Source of the DNA: Monarcha castaneiventris obscurior
Taxonomy: Eukaryota; Chordata; Aves; Passeriformes; Monarchidae
Length of the DNA stretch: 64,000 nucleotides
Assembly (NCBI GenBank): GCA_026261815.1
Contig: JAMPIT010000434.1
Span: 12,955,001 to 13,019,000 of the forward strand
Reading direction: 5' to 3'
The notes beneath the pieces were generated by a model that worked only from the letters and a program-made list of their open reading frames with translations, made no database searches and was not told the origin of the DNA. Position numbers and translations under genes: made by a program. This document shows, piece by piece, positions 45,070 to 59,100 of the stretch (within the stretch, counting starts at the first letter, position 1; each line of letters begins with the position of its first letter).

Positions 45070-47160
45070 TTTGATCTCTTGTGGTATCTGCTGGTACTCC
45101 TCATTTATCTAAACTTATTTCAGGGCAATGCCTTCAGGAAAGGAGTGCAGAGAAAAAAAGAAATACTTACATTTCTCTGAGCTGAATAGCACTACTATTC
45201 TGCTTTGAGTAAAGCTTGAGCTCAACACAAAGTCAATTACAGAGAAAGGGAAAGGGGTGTTTTCCATTGGCAGTTCAGGGCAGTGGCATTTCTGTTTGTT
45301 GGAAGAATACCATTTTGTGTATTCTTCCAGTTTGCTGTTATTTTCCATTAATTTCATTAAGGTGCTGCTGAAGTGAGTGCTAAGAATTTCTTGGACCAAG
45401 TATCATTTTGTTTTGGCTACCTCTATTTTTTTTCCCTGTCATGCCTGTATAGGTATTAACCTGTCGTAGGGGAGACTGGCTCTACCTAACTTGAGATAGA
45501 CACAAGAACCTTGGACAACTAAACTGCTGGGAGACTGAGGTACAAAGAGTATGTAAGTGCTGTGTATCTTAAAATGGTAATGGGATAAATCATCTGCATT
45601 TGAGCTTCTGCATTCACATTTTAGTGGTCAGCTGGCATAAAGGCAAAAGCTCTTCACTCTAACAGTACTATAGGCTGAAGGCCTCCCTCCATCCTCATAC
45701 AATCTTTATAGCCCCCTGCTTCAAAAGTGTAAACTTTTTTATATGTGTATTTTTTCCTCTATCATTTCATGGCTCAGACATTTGACCGTGTTGGTCCATA
45801 AATCTCACATCCAAACTACACCACTTTCTCCAGCTTTCTAGCTTTATCCATGGTCAAGGGATTTTAAACTTTGCATCAGGTACAGTCCTACCATAAACAG
45901 CTGTAATGCATGGAAGGTGCCAGGTCTTAAACTTGCTGGCTGTTGTTATCGTGTCTTTCTGGGTGAGCAGAAAGGATTTTTTCCCCCCAAGGACATGTAA
46001 CTTCAGTGTGAGCTGCAGCTATGTGCAAATACCAACCCTTTGAGGGGGAGGCTGGTTTCCTGGCAGCGTTTGTGTTCAAATTGGGAAACCTCATACAACA
46101 CCCCAGTGATGGACTGGAGGGTTTTCTTTTGCCAGCCATTCAAGTGGAATTGCATCAAGGTCGTCTGTGTGTTACAGCAAGGCTAGGAAATCTTAGTAAC
46201 AGGCAAGAAGTTCCTGACAGATACTGCTTTTAATTGACAGATGAAACCGTGCCACACTGTTCCCTTTGCACTGGGCTGCAGACATTGACAATACTCCATA
46301 AAATTGCATGACAAGATATTTTTATTTTGGTTCAGAAGGGTAGTCACTAGTAGCATTCTAAATAGGCTGGAATGAGAACAGCACAGGTGAACATCCCAGG
46401 TAAGCATCTCCTTACCATTTTTCTGCCAGCAGAGGGTGCTTTGTACTCAAATAGGGCAAAGCTCCTGTCTTGGCAAGTGTAATTTTAGCACATAAACTGT
46501 ATTAAATTGTACAGAGAAAGCATGTGGTATTACTAGTGTCTCCATGACCTATACACATAGACTAGACTAGTGCACTGCATGAGAAGAGATTTTTAAAAGA
46601 TCTATTTCTTCTTCCCTCCCCCTTCACCTCAATTGAAAATTGCTACTGCTCTTTCGTTTACCTGGTGGTATTTGATTAGCAGACATTGTGTACTGTAAAT
46701 CAGCTTACTACACAAGTGGAACTTCTGAATACAGCCAAAACTTCATTCATAGTCAAGAACAAGATTACTTCCTCCATACTCGAACTTGAAGTGGAGCATA
46801 GTCCAGCTGAAGAGTAAAGACATCGTAGTTGAGCTGAAGAGTCCAGATATTGTAACTCTGTTTTCTTCACTTTCTGAAGACGTTCAGATTGCCTCCCTAG
46901 AAGCACTTATAAGTATATGCAGGGCTGCAGAAAGCATATTTTGAGTAGTTGAGAAGAAATGGAGTAGCTTTCTGTAATCGCTGGGCAGCCTCACATAAGT
47001 GGCACTTCCTGCCAATTCCTTCTGAAACAGTAGCTCACCAGGCAAAAGCCAGCTACAAAGGAAAATTCAGTTGGGTGCAAACTCTCCAACTGTCCAAGAG
47101 CACCAGTCTCCAGCACCTGATGCATCACTAGTCACAGCCTGAAGGAAAGGCCTTTAGTGC
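45070..47160 (-). other. TUBGCP4: TUBGCP4 3' UTR and the spacer to TP53BP1
   Basis: The region lies between the convergent genes. On the minus strand, an AATAAA (TTTATT on plus, 46,321-46,326) about 835 bases past the TUBGCP4 stop is the best polyadenylation candidate, with an ATTAAA variant near 46,230. No coding segment, RNA gene or clear repeat is seen in the remaining spacer. Confidence 0.55.
46321..46326 (-). terminator. TUBGCP4: candidate TUBGCP4 polyadenylation signal
   Basis: On the minus strand AATAAA sits in ccaAAATAAAAAtatc, followed by a modest TGT-containing stretch. It is the first canonical signal I find downstream of the stop. Signals further away are not excluded. Confidence 0.5.
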
Positions 47161-47173
47161 TTAGACGCCAAAA
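47161..47173 (-). CDS. TUBGCP4: TUBGCP4 coding exon 18 (13-nt terminal coding part)
   Basis: Exon 17 ends ACC TTG GGC AG|GTAGGA, and the next acceptor CTCTTGCAG is followed by TTTTGGCGTCTAA. The junction gives ..GGTLGSFGV-stop, against human ..GGTLGSFGM. It is too short for ORF scanning but is supported by frame, splice sites and the matching end. Confidence 0.88.
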
Positions 47174-50100
47174 CTGCAAGAGAAAGGTACAGTATTAACT
47201 ACATGTTGAAAGTAACTCCCTTTACCAACCCACACCAGCATTTTTCTGCCAATATGAGCTAGCAGCTGGTTCAACTTTCTGCCAAAAGAAACTCAAAGAG
47301 GAGGAAGCATATGAAACCCCAAACATGCTGATTTGTTACTTTCTGTTATAGTATTTATCAACATTTAGTGTAAGCCAAAATAATTAGAAACAATCAATAA
47401 AAATGGCTTTTTACTTCAAGTACCTCAGGATAATGCTACAAGCAGCCCTTAAGATATTCCTACCTGCCCAAGGTTCCTCCAGCCTGGGTGTAGTATTTGT
47501 TATAATCCAAGCGTAGCAGCAGTTGAGCTAAGTCAGAGTTTATCTGATGATTGCGAACACTTGAGAGAATCTTGAAGAGAAGTGATGACTGACGACTAAA
47601 TCCCTACAAATTTGAAAATGTCAGTTCTGGGCCCTCTCAGAAAAGAAGGAAAGCAAGCATCTCATCTCTGTTTCTGCCTAGCCAGTCATTTAACAGCCTG
47701 AAGAAAAGAATCACTGCAAGAGATGTGATGCTTGTGGTCCAGGATAAGGTAAGCTGTGAGCCACAGGAATTCCTAGATGTTAGTTATCCAAAAGGAGGGG
47801 TAGAGGTACTAACCTCTGCCTCTTTTCTATTCCAGTATCTGCCCCCATTCCTCCTCTCTCTGCACACAGAATTTCCAAGTCAGGAAGAGTTGATTAGTTA
47901 AAACAATTTACAAGCATTTACATAGAAGGTCTCTGCTTACACTCACTCTTTTTCTACAGCTGTTAAAGCTGGTAGCTGCCTAGGCAAATGTTTGCAAGGG
48001 AGAAGAACAGATCCACAGAAACATAGATTCACCTTCACCAAAATACTGAGTTGTGCAGCTCCCCGTTCATCTAATGGGCCCAGATTCTGACTGACCAGAG
48101 AACAAAAACTATGACAAAGATCCAGAATTTCATTTAAGCAGTGGAAAACCTACATGGAATAAAAAGTACAAATTAGTAGTTGAAACAGAGTTTGAACACA
48201 GAGAGAAAGCAGGTACCTGAAAAGTTGTAGTATTTATAACAAAGATGTTGCTAATACTGTATTTTTAGTTAGGAAGAAAGACATTAACATAGAATTTTTG
48301 TAAGGTTTTCTATGGAAAAAGGATTTAAATGTTATGCTGCATCTCCCCTCCTCCCCTCCCACAACCTTTTGCAGACATTTCTGGGAAAACAGCAATTGGC
48401 ATGAACCATCCAGATAGGCACAGAAGTTGCACACTGGCTTCTCTATCCAACCAGCAGGTCATCACTGCAGCTTTGGGATTAAGAAGGCAGCATAAAGACC
48501 AACAAGAGCTGTGGTTCAAGGCTTTGCTTTCACTGTTCACTAAACTTGAATTTCTTTTCTGTCAGTTGATCTGACTGCATAATTACTATTCTGCCACCTT
48601 TATTCTACAATAACCTCATAGATGAGCGACACTTTCATTGAAACTAACCTTCTTTGCAAATGTTTTTGTGAGGCTGTTTATAAAAATACTTCTAACTTTG
48701 TTTTTTTAATTAACAAAATTAAAAAGACTTTAAGTCCACTCAAACATCTCAACTATTTTTATTCTCTTAAGTAGAAGGGGGAATTTTTGCAAGTCTAATG
48801 CATATCAGTATGAGTCCCTCAGGAATTCAGTTCCCAGCACTGTGCTTATTAGTATTTCTTTAATGAAATAGCCTGTGATAAAAACATAGTGATAAAATAC
48901 AAGTTATTAAGGTTAACTGAACACTGAAGTAAGCTTGACTTAAAATTGTCAGGAATGCAGCATTCACACACACCAAATGTAAATTAGATGATCTTAATTG
49001 AATTATCAGTTACAGTTTATACCTGCCTTACTCCTAGAATTGTATTGTGCAATCTGCAGGAGATTATCACTGATTTGTTTTAAAAGATATGATTTGTCAT
49101 ATCTGTTCAAAAGGGTGTGTTTCTTAGGGCACTTGGAGAATTGGTAGAAAAAGGTGAAAACAAGACCAACTTACAGGTTTCAGGAGGATGAAAGACTGAG
49201 CCAACAAATTACTTAAGAAATGATCGTGAGCCAGTCGTATACTCTCAAAATCTCTTGTGGCGTTTATCTGCTGCAGAAGCTGTGAGAACTGAGACTCCAG
49301 CACATCCACCTGATGGATATGTGAACATACCTCATTAGTGATTTAGGAATTGGGAGTGCTTCAGACCAGCCAGAAGTTTTGAATAAGAAACTTAGTTTCC
49401 TTATTGCTACTCTTATGTTAGAGGCTGAGGATCCCCTTTCCTCTGGCTGATGAATGGGGAATTAGATAAAAGAGCAGTACGTAATGTGGAGTACACAACA
49501 ATTTTTCACGCCTAAGTAATATCTAAGTAGAAAGGAAAATGGTCACTTTCTTTAACTATGAAAAAAGTATATAGCTAGCATGTGAACAAAGGTATTTGAT
49601 TGTAGTAATTTCTGAATTTTATACTGGGAGATACTATTTGGACTCTTAGGGAAAAGGCTGCAGTACAAAAGCTCAGCCAGACTACTGTGGAGAATTTAGA
49701 AAGCCAGGCCCCGCCTCAATTCTTTGAAAACCAACCAAACAAAAAAACCAAAACTTAGAGTTCACTTAAAAAGACAAGAGAAGGAACCAGGATGGTATCT
49801 TAATGATGGTGCTTCAGAGATGACTGGTTTCTCAAAAACATTTAGCAGCACTAGAGAGTTACTAAGGAACTCCTCCATTTCACAGATTCACAAGTCAAAA
49901 AACTTTATAATTGTAGCAGTAGGTTGGGAACTTGGAGGAAGCTCTAGACTTGTGAAGAAGTCCTGATTTCCTTAAGGTACAAGGAATCTGAAACCTGAGA
50001 CAGGTCTTCAGTGCTCCCTCAATGCATTTCTGCCAGTTTCTGATTAACAGATACAGTTTATCTTTCTCTGTAATACTGACCTGCAGATAATACTGAAGAT

Positions 50101-53100
50101 TGTCCACAAGGAAAGCCATGTGATCCCTCAGACGCCACTTGATGGCATCTGTTCTGTTAGATTTCAGGTGTTTGCGTTGCATCTGGAGAGCCCAGCAGTG
50201 CTGTAGCTCAGCCTGGACCCGTCGCACACTCAGCAGGTATTTGAACACAACATTGTACCTACAATCAAAAAATATAAAGTGGCTTAAGACTAACATCTTC
50301 CTCCACTGCAGGTACTGGAGCAGGTAACAATGCAAGACTGGAAAAAGAAATAGAAGGTGACTGCCAATAGCTAGGGCCAATCAGGTCATGGCCCATGGTA
50401 CATCTTGCAGAGTAAGATTTCTGCTTGTATTGATTACTGACCTAAAAAATATAAAGCTAGTTTCAGTGTAAGGAGAGGGGCTATCAATGAAAACACTGTT
50501 TGTTAGAGTAGTGCTGTTTGTAAATCAGTGCAGATCTGTCAGCATCTTGCAGGTCTCACTGTCATTACAAGTACTTTCAATAAGAGTATGTGGAATGAGC
50601 CATTTTAAGGTTCAGGGAGCAATAGCTTTACCTTTCTCTCCATAGAGAGGAAAAAAACCCCAACACATTAGTGAATGCCTCAGATCAGGGAACATACAGA
50701 TGAATATAGAAAGACCATACCTAGTACTTACTTCTCGAGAACAGCAGGAGTAAAAAGAATGTGCAGTGGCCACTGAACTTTGTAAGAAAGGCCCAGAGCA
50801 GCCCATCCAGATGTGGGGGCTTCACGTGGAGATAATTCCCGGGAAGGCCCTTCACGAGTCTGAGAAGTATCTAAAAGCAAGTAAGGTGTTGAATTATGTT
50901 ATCTTCTCAGTCAGTACAGCCATGGCAAGAAAGAAAAGGGAAAGAACAGAATTAAGGCAATCTAGGCACTAAAGGGAACAAAATTAGTATTTCTTTAACT
51001 TGAGAGAAAGGTAGGTAATAGGATTTGAAAACAAGGTCATCATCTCCCCTCTTAATTTACTTCTAAAAATCAAGTAGATACCTTTATGTTCTTTTCCATG
51101 ATACTCAATGGTTAAGTGAAGAAGAGGAAGAAGGTTGTCATCATCTAACAACACCTTATGAGCCGACTGCTGAAATGCAATGTTGACATCTGACAACAAG
51201 AGAACACATATCAGCAGAAGATTATGCATCTAGTGATAATTTTGCACCCATTGATTTTTTATTCTTGCTCCTAAAAGACAACACTTATGCACTATTGGCT
51301 CTTTTAATTACTTGCACTCTTTTAATTCCAGTTTCAAATACCTGCCATCAGAAGGTTTGTGAGTTTGTTTTCACTCACACTGTGAGACATTCTAATTCAC
51401 AAGTGCTGTAGTTTCAAAACTAATGCTTATCATGTAGAGGGTTAAGATAGAGCTCTTCTGTACTTAACATGGCTTTCCACTTTCCTGCTATACCACAGTG
51501 AGGACAGTTTGGTAAGCACATAAGCAACACTCACCATGTTCAGTTACAGCTGTAGGTGGTGTCTTTAACATATGCTGTGCAGTGTCAATGAAGGCCTGAA
51601 ACAGCTCACCTCTTCCCAAAAGGTAAAAGTCTTTTATAATCTGTGGAGATAAATTTTTTGCTCCTAACATACCAAAAACTGAGCAGAAATTTCAAGCATC
51701 CTAGCTGATAGCACCCATTTTTATTATTTGGACAACTGCTGTTTCAAAATACAGTTGGAGAGCTCTGAATTTTATTCACTGATGGAAAAGTCTACATTGA
51801 CTTTGCTTCAAGATGCAAGCTACAAAACCACATACACATACCCCTCTATCTCTGTCTCTGACCAAGTTCTATCAGTGTATGCTCATTCTTAAAACTGGAA
51901 AATGAAAACAGCTTTACCTAAATGAAGAAAGCCCAGAGTGTGAGGCAGTAAAGTATTTAGTAGAAAGAAAGAGCTGCTTTAGCAAAAACAAACTAGCAGT
52001 TGCATTACCTTCAGCTGTCCTAGTAGATCTGATTCCTCCACCATCAGTTTCCAAAGATGCTAGTGAAGAAACAAAAATCAAACAAAGCAACAGAAACTTC
52101 CCCTCAGAATTACCTCACCCATTCAGAGAGAAGAGTAGCTGCTGTCTTAAAATACTTGCGATGCATACAAAAAAAGCACCTATACACAATGCTATATAAA
52201 GTACAAGAGCACACTAAGCACTAAGAGTCCTGTGTAGCAGCTCATGCTACCAGTTAAAATTCTTGGTATATACTGGCAAAAAACTGCCTAAAAAACATGA
52301 AGACCTGTGACAAAAAAAAGTGCAAATTCCTATGAAATCAGTTCTACCCCAGCTTTGTTCTTGCTTCTCTAACCTCCCCATCTTCTTAGGTTCTCCTCCC
52401 TGCCCCAAGTGAAAAAAAGATTAAAAATTGCCAAAGCATGTGCTCAGCGAGATGCCATTATGCTGAAAGCAAAGGAAAAGTTCTGAAGTCATTTCCGGTG
52501 AAATAATATACAAAAATTTCCTTCTTTCCCTCATGAAAGAGCATAGTATTTGTTAATGTCCTTTTGTCATTAGAAGTTGGGTTTACATGAAGCTCTTAGA
52601 GAGCCCCTTTCTTCCAGTTCTTCACAAAACTTAAGAGCTTCTCAGCCTGCATTGTAGTTCCCCTTCCTAGGATGCTCACCTCAGCAACAGTGCTTCGTAT
52701 CCAGTCAACCACTGATTCAAAGTCCACCAAACTAAAGAGTGGTTGCTGCTTGAGTCGATGTAGCTCTGCTGCAAAAGTGTCCTCCTGGTTTTTTAGGATG
52801 GAGCCTGTGCAGCAATGAGAAGTTTGGAAGAGTAAAAAGGGATGCCATTTGGAGAGGTGCAGACCCCTTCCAGCACAGTGGAACAGAAAGGCTGTCCAGG
52901 CAGCACTGTCTCAGGTCTGGCAAGGACTGTGGAGGCCTCAAAGTACAAGCACCAAGCTGTAAGATTACTATTGCAAGTACACTTACAGTATAGACACTTG
53001 CCATGGCAGTGCTGTGCTATCAGTAAAACCCCCAAATATTTTCTACCTAAATGGTTGCTACTAACAACCCTTTTTCTAGGACTGAGCTAGATCTTTGCAC

Positions 53101-56100
53101 CCACAAACTTTTCTTCCACATTAACCACTTGGTTTGGTTCTCCCCATACCCCTGCCCCTTTCAAATCTATCCTACTGCTTGAACTTGGGGACTTGTTTTT
53201 TTTTAAACCAACTGAGCTAGAAGACCAATTTCTTTTCCCCTTGCTTCTGCTAATGCAAGAAAACAGTCCAATTGAATTGGTCCTTTGTTCTCTGTAATGT
53301 TGCTCAAGTAATTTAAGTACTTTTGCATAGACATGCTCAAGGCAGAGTCACCACAGCAGTCCTCCCCCATTGGTGTAGGAATATATTTCCCAAACCACCC
53401 CCAGTGTAAACTTTTCAAGCTCTCCAAGTGAACAATCAGCTAGAATCATCTCTGCCTTGCTGTCTTTAAGGCTCCATATAATTTGTCTTTCATAGCAACT
53501 TTTGGGACTACCTTGCAAGTGAATCTCTCCTGTTTGTGGATGTAAGTTAATGCCATGACACCATTCTATAACATAAACACTCAGAGCAGGATGTGTCTTT
53601 GTCTGCAGCCTTTAGGGAGAGGGATGCAAACTGAAAAGAAAACAAGGCCTTTGCAGTTGCTTTATCCAGAACAAATCACATAATGACTTGCTGCTGGAAA
53701 GTTGGAGACTATGTTTGGAAAGTGTTATTTACTCATCCCGTTCTTACACCTCTCCCTTGGAATCAGTCAGAAGCAGAACACTGGGACTCCTGCTCTGTCC
53801 TGGCACAACTATCCATACAGTCTGAAGAATTAACAGCCAATAGTCAGTGACTGTTGAGGAATTCGTTAATGTGGCATTTTGGAAACTACATGTTAGTCAC
53901 TCATAACTGAGCAAAGGTTGCAAGAAAGATATTCCTTACCTTTTCTGGTCAGGTTAACGTTCTGATTCTCAAACATCTGGACAGATTCTCCCACAAAGAG
54001 GATTTTCTCAGCAACCCGTACAGGAATGTATGAAGGCAGCATTTCTACTCTCAAAGAAAACTGCTTTAGAGATGGAGCTAACATGTTCTCCTCCTCAATC
54101 AAGCGCTGCCAGCGACACCAGGGAAAAGAAATCAAATGCAAAACACTGTGAGAAAGCCAGATAGAAAAGGTGTATAAAGGGGGGGGTGTGTGTGTGTGAG
54201 GGGGCATCTAAGAACATCTGAAGTAAGCAGAAAGGCAGCAAAACTGATTTGTATCATTTAAGTAAGCCAGTAAACTTCCTTATGCTTCTGGTATGCTAGC
54301 AGATCTCCCTAGAGATATTGTTTCCATCAGAGTGGAGCAGAAGGAGAAAAGAAGCTAAACCTCTGTGGAACAGCAACAAACTGGCTGTACCAAAGGAGAA
54401 TGTTACATCAGTAAAAGGAGGTTTTATTGCAAATGCATGACATCAGTCTTTTGCTGCCATAACAATGTTAACTAGCATTACCAAAAATAATCCTCTCCTA
54501 CACCCGTTCCTATGTTTTAACACTCTTAGAACACTTGTGATACAGGCCAAATATAAATGCCTCCACTAATGAGCAAATAGGATAAAGATCCAAAGGCTTG
54601 CTAGCAAAGATAAGGCAATTTTCTCAGTTCCTCTGAAAGCTGCTTTAGAGTAACACAGTAAGTTATTAAATTTTTTTCTGAATGTTAATGACTCCAAGTA
54701 CAGAGGCAAGATCTTCCTTCAGGAACACAATATTGATAATTTCATCTGGCTTTCTTGTTATTGGAAAATTAGTTTCAGTGGTCCATAATCCAGAAATAAT
54801 CACCCAAACAAATTTTTGAGAATGTTTGGCATCTACAAAATTCTTCATTTCAATAGAAGAGTTCAGTATAACTTTGTATACTGATGTTAACAGGTTGGCA
54901 ATTCTTTTCCTAAGATTCTAGTGACACTTTTAGATGAGGCAATATCCAAGTATTTTATCAGGCTATCACACTAACATTCAAGATTTCTTATTTTACTCTT
55001 TGGCTGAAGAATTGCCAACACTGTTAGTTGATAATACTGAAGAAAGAAGTCGCTTAGTCTACGATTTCCACCATGGACCTAGAAGACTCAACAATTTTCA
55101 CATTCTTTCTTTGTCTGATATAGTGAAATAACAGATTTTTCCACCAACTGCCTTTTAAAGTTTTCCTCTGTTTTTCTCTGGTGTAGTCTGTTTTCAGCAG
55201 AGACTGTTGGCACAGGGTACTTAATTAGTAGGCAACACATAGTTTCTGTGTGGTCACAGCCAAGCTGCATGCACCACACTAACTCCATAGGTGTCCATGA
55301 AATGTTTTCTCACCATAAACTAGAGTGTGAATTTTGAGTTGAACTTGCTCCACACTGTTCTCTATTTAGACACTATTCAAATGCTCATAGCATGGAAGTG
55401 TGCTCCCTTGCTTAGCAGTCTCTTGACTCTCACATAGCACATTTTCTACCAGTAATGTCAGTAGCATTAACCTGTTAGGTAACATTCACACAACTAATGG
55501 TTGTGCAAGAAAGGCACCTGACCCAGCTGCCCATAGAAAGCGTGAAAATCAAGTCAACAGCCAAGTTCCCCACACCCTGTCCCTTGCAATTGCTCACACT
55601 ACCACCAATGCCTAAACAGACCACAGTGCTGACCATAAGGAATGAGCAACCAGTCAGTCAGGAGCAGTGGGCATGCAGCAGTTCCCATTACTTGACATCA
55701 GCATCTACACAGATTCCATCCATAGGACTTTCTGCCCTGGGGTTACCCAACTGGGCCAAACAATTGGTCCCTGTCCCTTATGCCTAGCGGCAACCTATTA
55801 CAATATTATCCTGATTTACCATCCTAGCAGGTTTCAATATATGTCTAGTGTAGCACAGCTCCCACTGAAGCAGAATACAATGCACTTCTTTGGTTCCCTA
55901 AGACCAAAGATGCCAAGTTATGACTTGTAGATCTTACCAGGTCCTGAAGTTCTCGTAGCTGTTTTCCTGTAAGTCCCCCAATTCCTAAGTCATCATCATC
56001 TTCTTCAGGTTGGCTAGGGACATTTCCAGAAGAGGGACCCTGTTTGATAAAGAACTCTTCATGTTGGTCTAGTAGCAATCCATGCAGCATCCAGGCAGAG

Positions 56101-59100
56101 AGCTGCTTATACATGACTCCATGACACACAGCCAGAATCCTGAGGTCAAGAGAAACAGTCAGGCCTTTGCACACAGTAATCAAAACCTCATTGTAGGTCA
56201 TTGTATGAAGGTCCAGTTAGTCAGCCAGGCAGTATGGCAAGTACTAAATGGCTAATGTGGTATTTTATATCTTTTTTTTTTTTTTTAACAGAGAAAGGTG
56301 GACAAAACTGAAAGGTGCAAAACTAAGCTAACATATCCTCTGAATATGTGGCTTTTCCATATAAATATGCTAGTAGACCAGAGGTATAAGTCTGCAGTGG
56401 CTGCTGTTTCTACTTAAATGACATTTTAAGTAGTCTGACTTTCTCCACAAGGACATACAAACATCACAACACTCACACAGTCGCATTTATCATTTTGAAG
56501 GATCAAAAATCAGTAACAGGTCTACCATATGCAAAACAATTCATGTAGACTTCAAAAGAAGAAAAAAAACCTGGATCTGAAGTTTTCTGAGCCCTTAATC
56601 CAAAGTATGAAGAAAGCCTTCATTCCCACCACAAGCCTGCTTTAGATAAATAATGGGGATTGTGATGACTTTCCCTGCATGGTACTCCTACTTTTATACC
56701 ATGTAAGGCTGTTTTGCCTGTACTGTTTCAACAAGTAAGAAACACTTTGACACTAACTCCAGAAGAATGAAGTAATAGTTTTATTATATCTACATACTTC
56801 TCAAGAGCACTGCGAACAGGAGGCAACCCCCCACAGCTGTGTTTGTGGACTGTCTCCAATATCTGGCATCCATGAATCTGCAGAAAGAAAATGTTAACTA
56901 GGTCTGTTATTTGGTTCTGTACTAACCTTTTTATACATTTAAACACTACACTTTCAGCTCACAAGAAAATGCCTTAATAAGCTGAACAAGTCTTACAGAG
57001 AGAGAGGTGTAACATGCTCTGTGTAGTGATGAAAAACGCCTTCTACGTGTAGCTCTACACCCAAGCTTCTCTCAATACTTTCCATTTTAAAAATGTAAGC
57101 ACCTCTGGATTCCGAAAACATTAGCCTCTGCCTTTTTTATTTCAGGCAACAGTCGGGGAAAACATACTCAGAAAAGAAAAAATTCCAACCACCAGCATCA
57201 TGTCCTATAAAATTCAAGTCATCAAAGATTATGGTATAAGGGAAAAAGTCAAATCCAGTGTAAATGAATTTGTAAAACAGTCTCAATACTTACAGCAGAA
57301 CTAGTAATAGGGCATCCATTACTGAAACTACATTCTTTTCTAGTATTAGAAGTCTGGGATGGGGGCAGAAATAACTTTATCAGTTAAAGAGAGGAAACCT
57401 TATAAGAGAAACTTGCTGCAATTTTACTGTACCTTCTGAGTTTTGATCTGTTCCACCATGACCATCACAGAGGGGAAGAGTAACTGAAACTGCAGAACAA
57501 GGAGTGAAATATTGATTCAGGTTGTTATGTAAGGAAGAGAGAAAAAAACTATACTCGAGTAACTGTGGATAGCAGCTGAACACAATAATTTAATAAAAGT
57601 ATTCATCTGTCTTTCCCCACAAATTAGAAATGTGACATGCAAGTCTCTAGGAAGTATGTCCTCCCTCCACTGGACCAAGATGCACAAAGTCACTATTCCA
57701 GCAGTGGTTCAGGCTAAACACAGGCAGTGAGGAACATCTGAGGGTCAAGGTGAAGGACCTTAGCTTTGTGTTGAAGTGCAAGTGATCCTCTGAGCATGAT
57801 TAAGGGACTACAGACGTAGAGGCATTAGATGGAAATGGCATGACATGACAGAGCAAGCCTCGTTTATCCCACCCACTGAGTGAGTGACAAGAGCAACCAA
57901 AAAACACTACCTCTTTATTAATATGACATACCTGGTCCAAGGAGTAATTAACATGTGAGATGGAAAGATGTGGGTCAGCCAGAAACTATAAAGATAAAGC
58001 AATTAATGAAGATTAATTATCACAACCACTGGATAGTAATACTACCCAATATACATCATCTACTAGTCTAGCAGAGATTAATCAAAACTTCTAAAACTAA
58101 CAACAGAAGCCAAAATAGTCTGAGACAGCAGTGGGCTCTGACACAGATGGAGCACTTACTGAATTGAAGGAAGAGGGAACAACACTTACTAGGATGGAAA
58201 GTAATTTACAATGGCATCTCACAGGAATAATTTTGAAGGCATCCCTAATATGGAAAGGAAAATACCTTGTTTCATCTTAGAAACTACTACTAGCATGTCT
58301 ATTGCAGAAATTATGAGTTTCTACAATCTGTCAGCAGCACTACAGCCTCTTCTTCAGTATCTCTCTCCTTTACCTCTTGTTCTAGGTCAAGTAGTGCCTG
58401 TCGATAAGGCTGCAGCACTGAATCAAGACCTGTGCAGAAGGCTCTCAAATAAATGCCATGTAATCCACTCTGGTTTTGTTGAGATGGATGGTGATCCTGA
58501 AACCAAACAATAAAATCTGCATCAGCATCCTAGTGCAAGTCTGAAGAGTAACCTAATATCTGTGCAGTGTCACAGCAGTGGTCACTGCTCCAAACGTTGA
58601 AATGCACCTTAGCTCACCATGATCAGAAAACCAGTGATCAGAAAAACAAATACAACCCTGTCACAAGGAGAGTTACTTGAGCAGATTTATATTTAGCTCT
58701 TTTGTGGACATGGAAGTGCTGGGAGCCACTGGCACCAGCGCTTCTTTTTCCTCAAGCATGCCTCTTGGATCTCAAGGCTCTTCGCAGATCTTGAGAAGGA
58801 CTACAAGATAGTCATGAGCATCCCACTCAGTCCACAAACTCTGGCCAGTCCGCTGTGGTCAGAAATTATTACAAGACTTCCCCAAGAACAAGATTTTACA
58901 TTTGGTTCATCGTTCACTGCTCTCTACCCTTCCTTGCATGCATCGCAGAGAGCTTTCTGGAGCTCTGCTCGGTACGGGCCACGGCCCGCGGGACACTGCT
59001 GTGTCCTGGGGAGCTTGGCCTCACCGGCCCCTTCCCGGGAAATACCGCGGTCCTGCGGCCGCACCTGCTGCTGTACGTGTCCCGTGTACTGCTCCACGAA

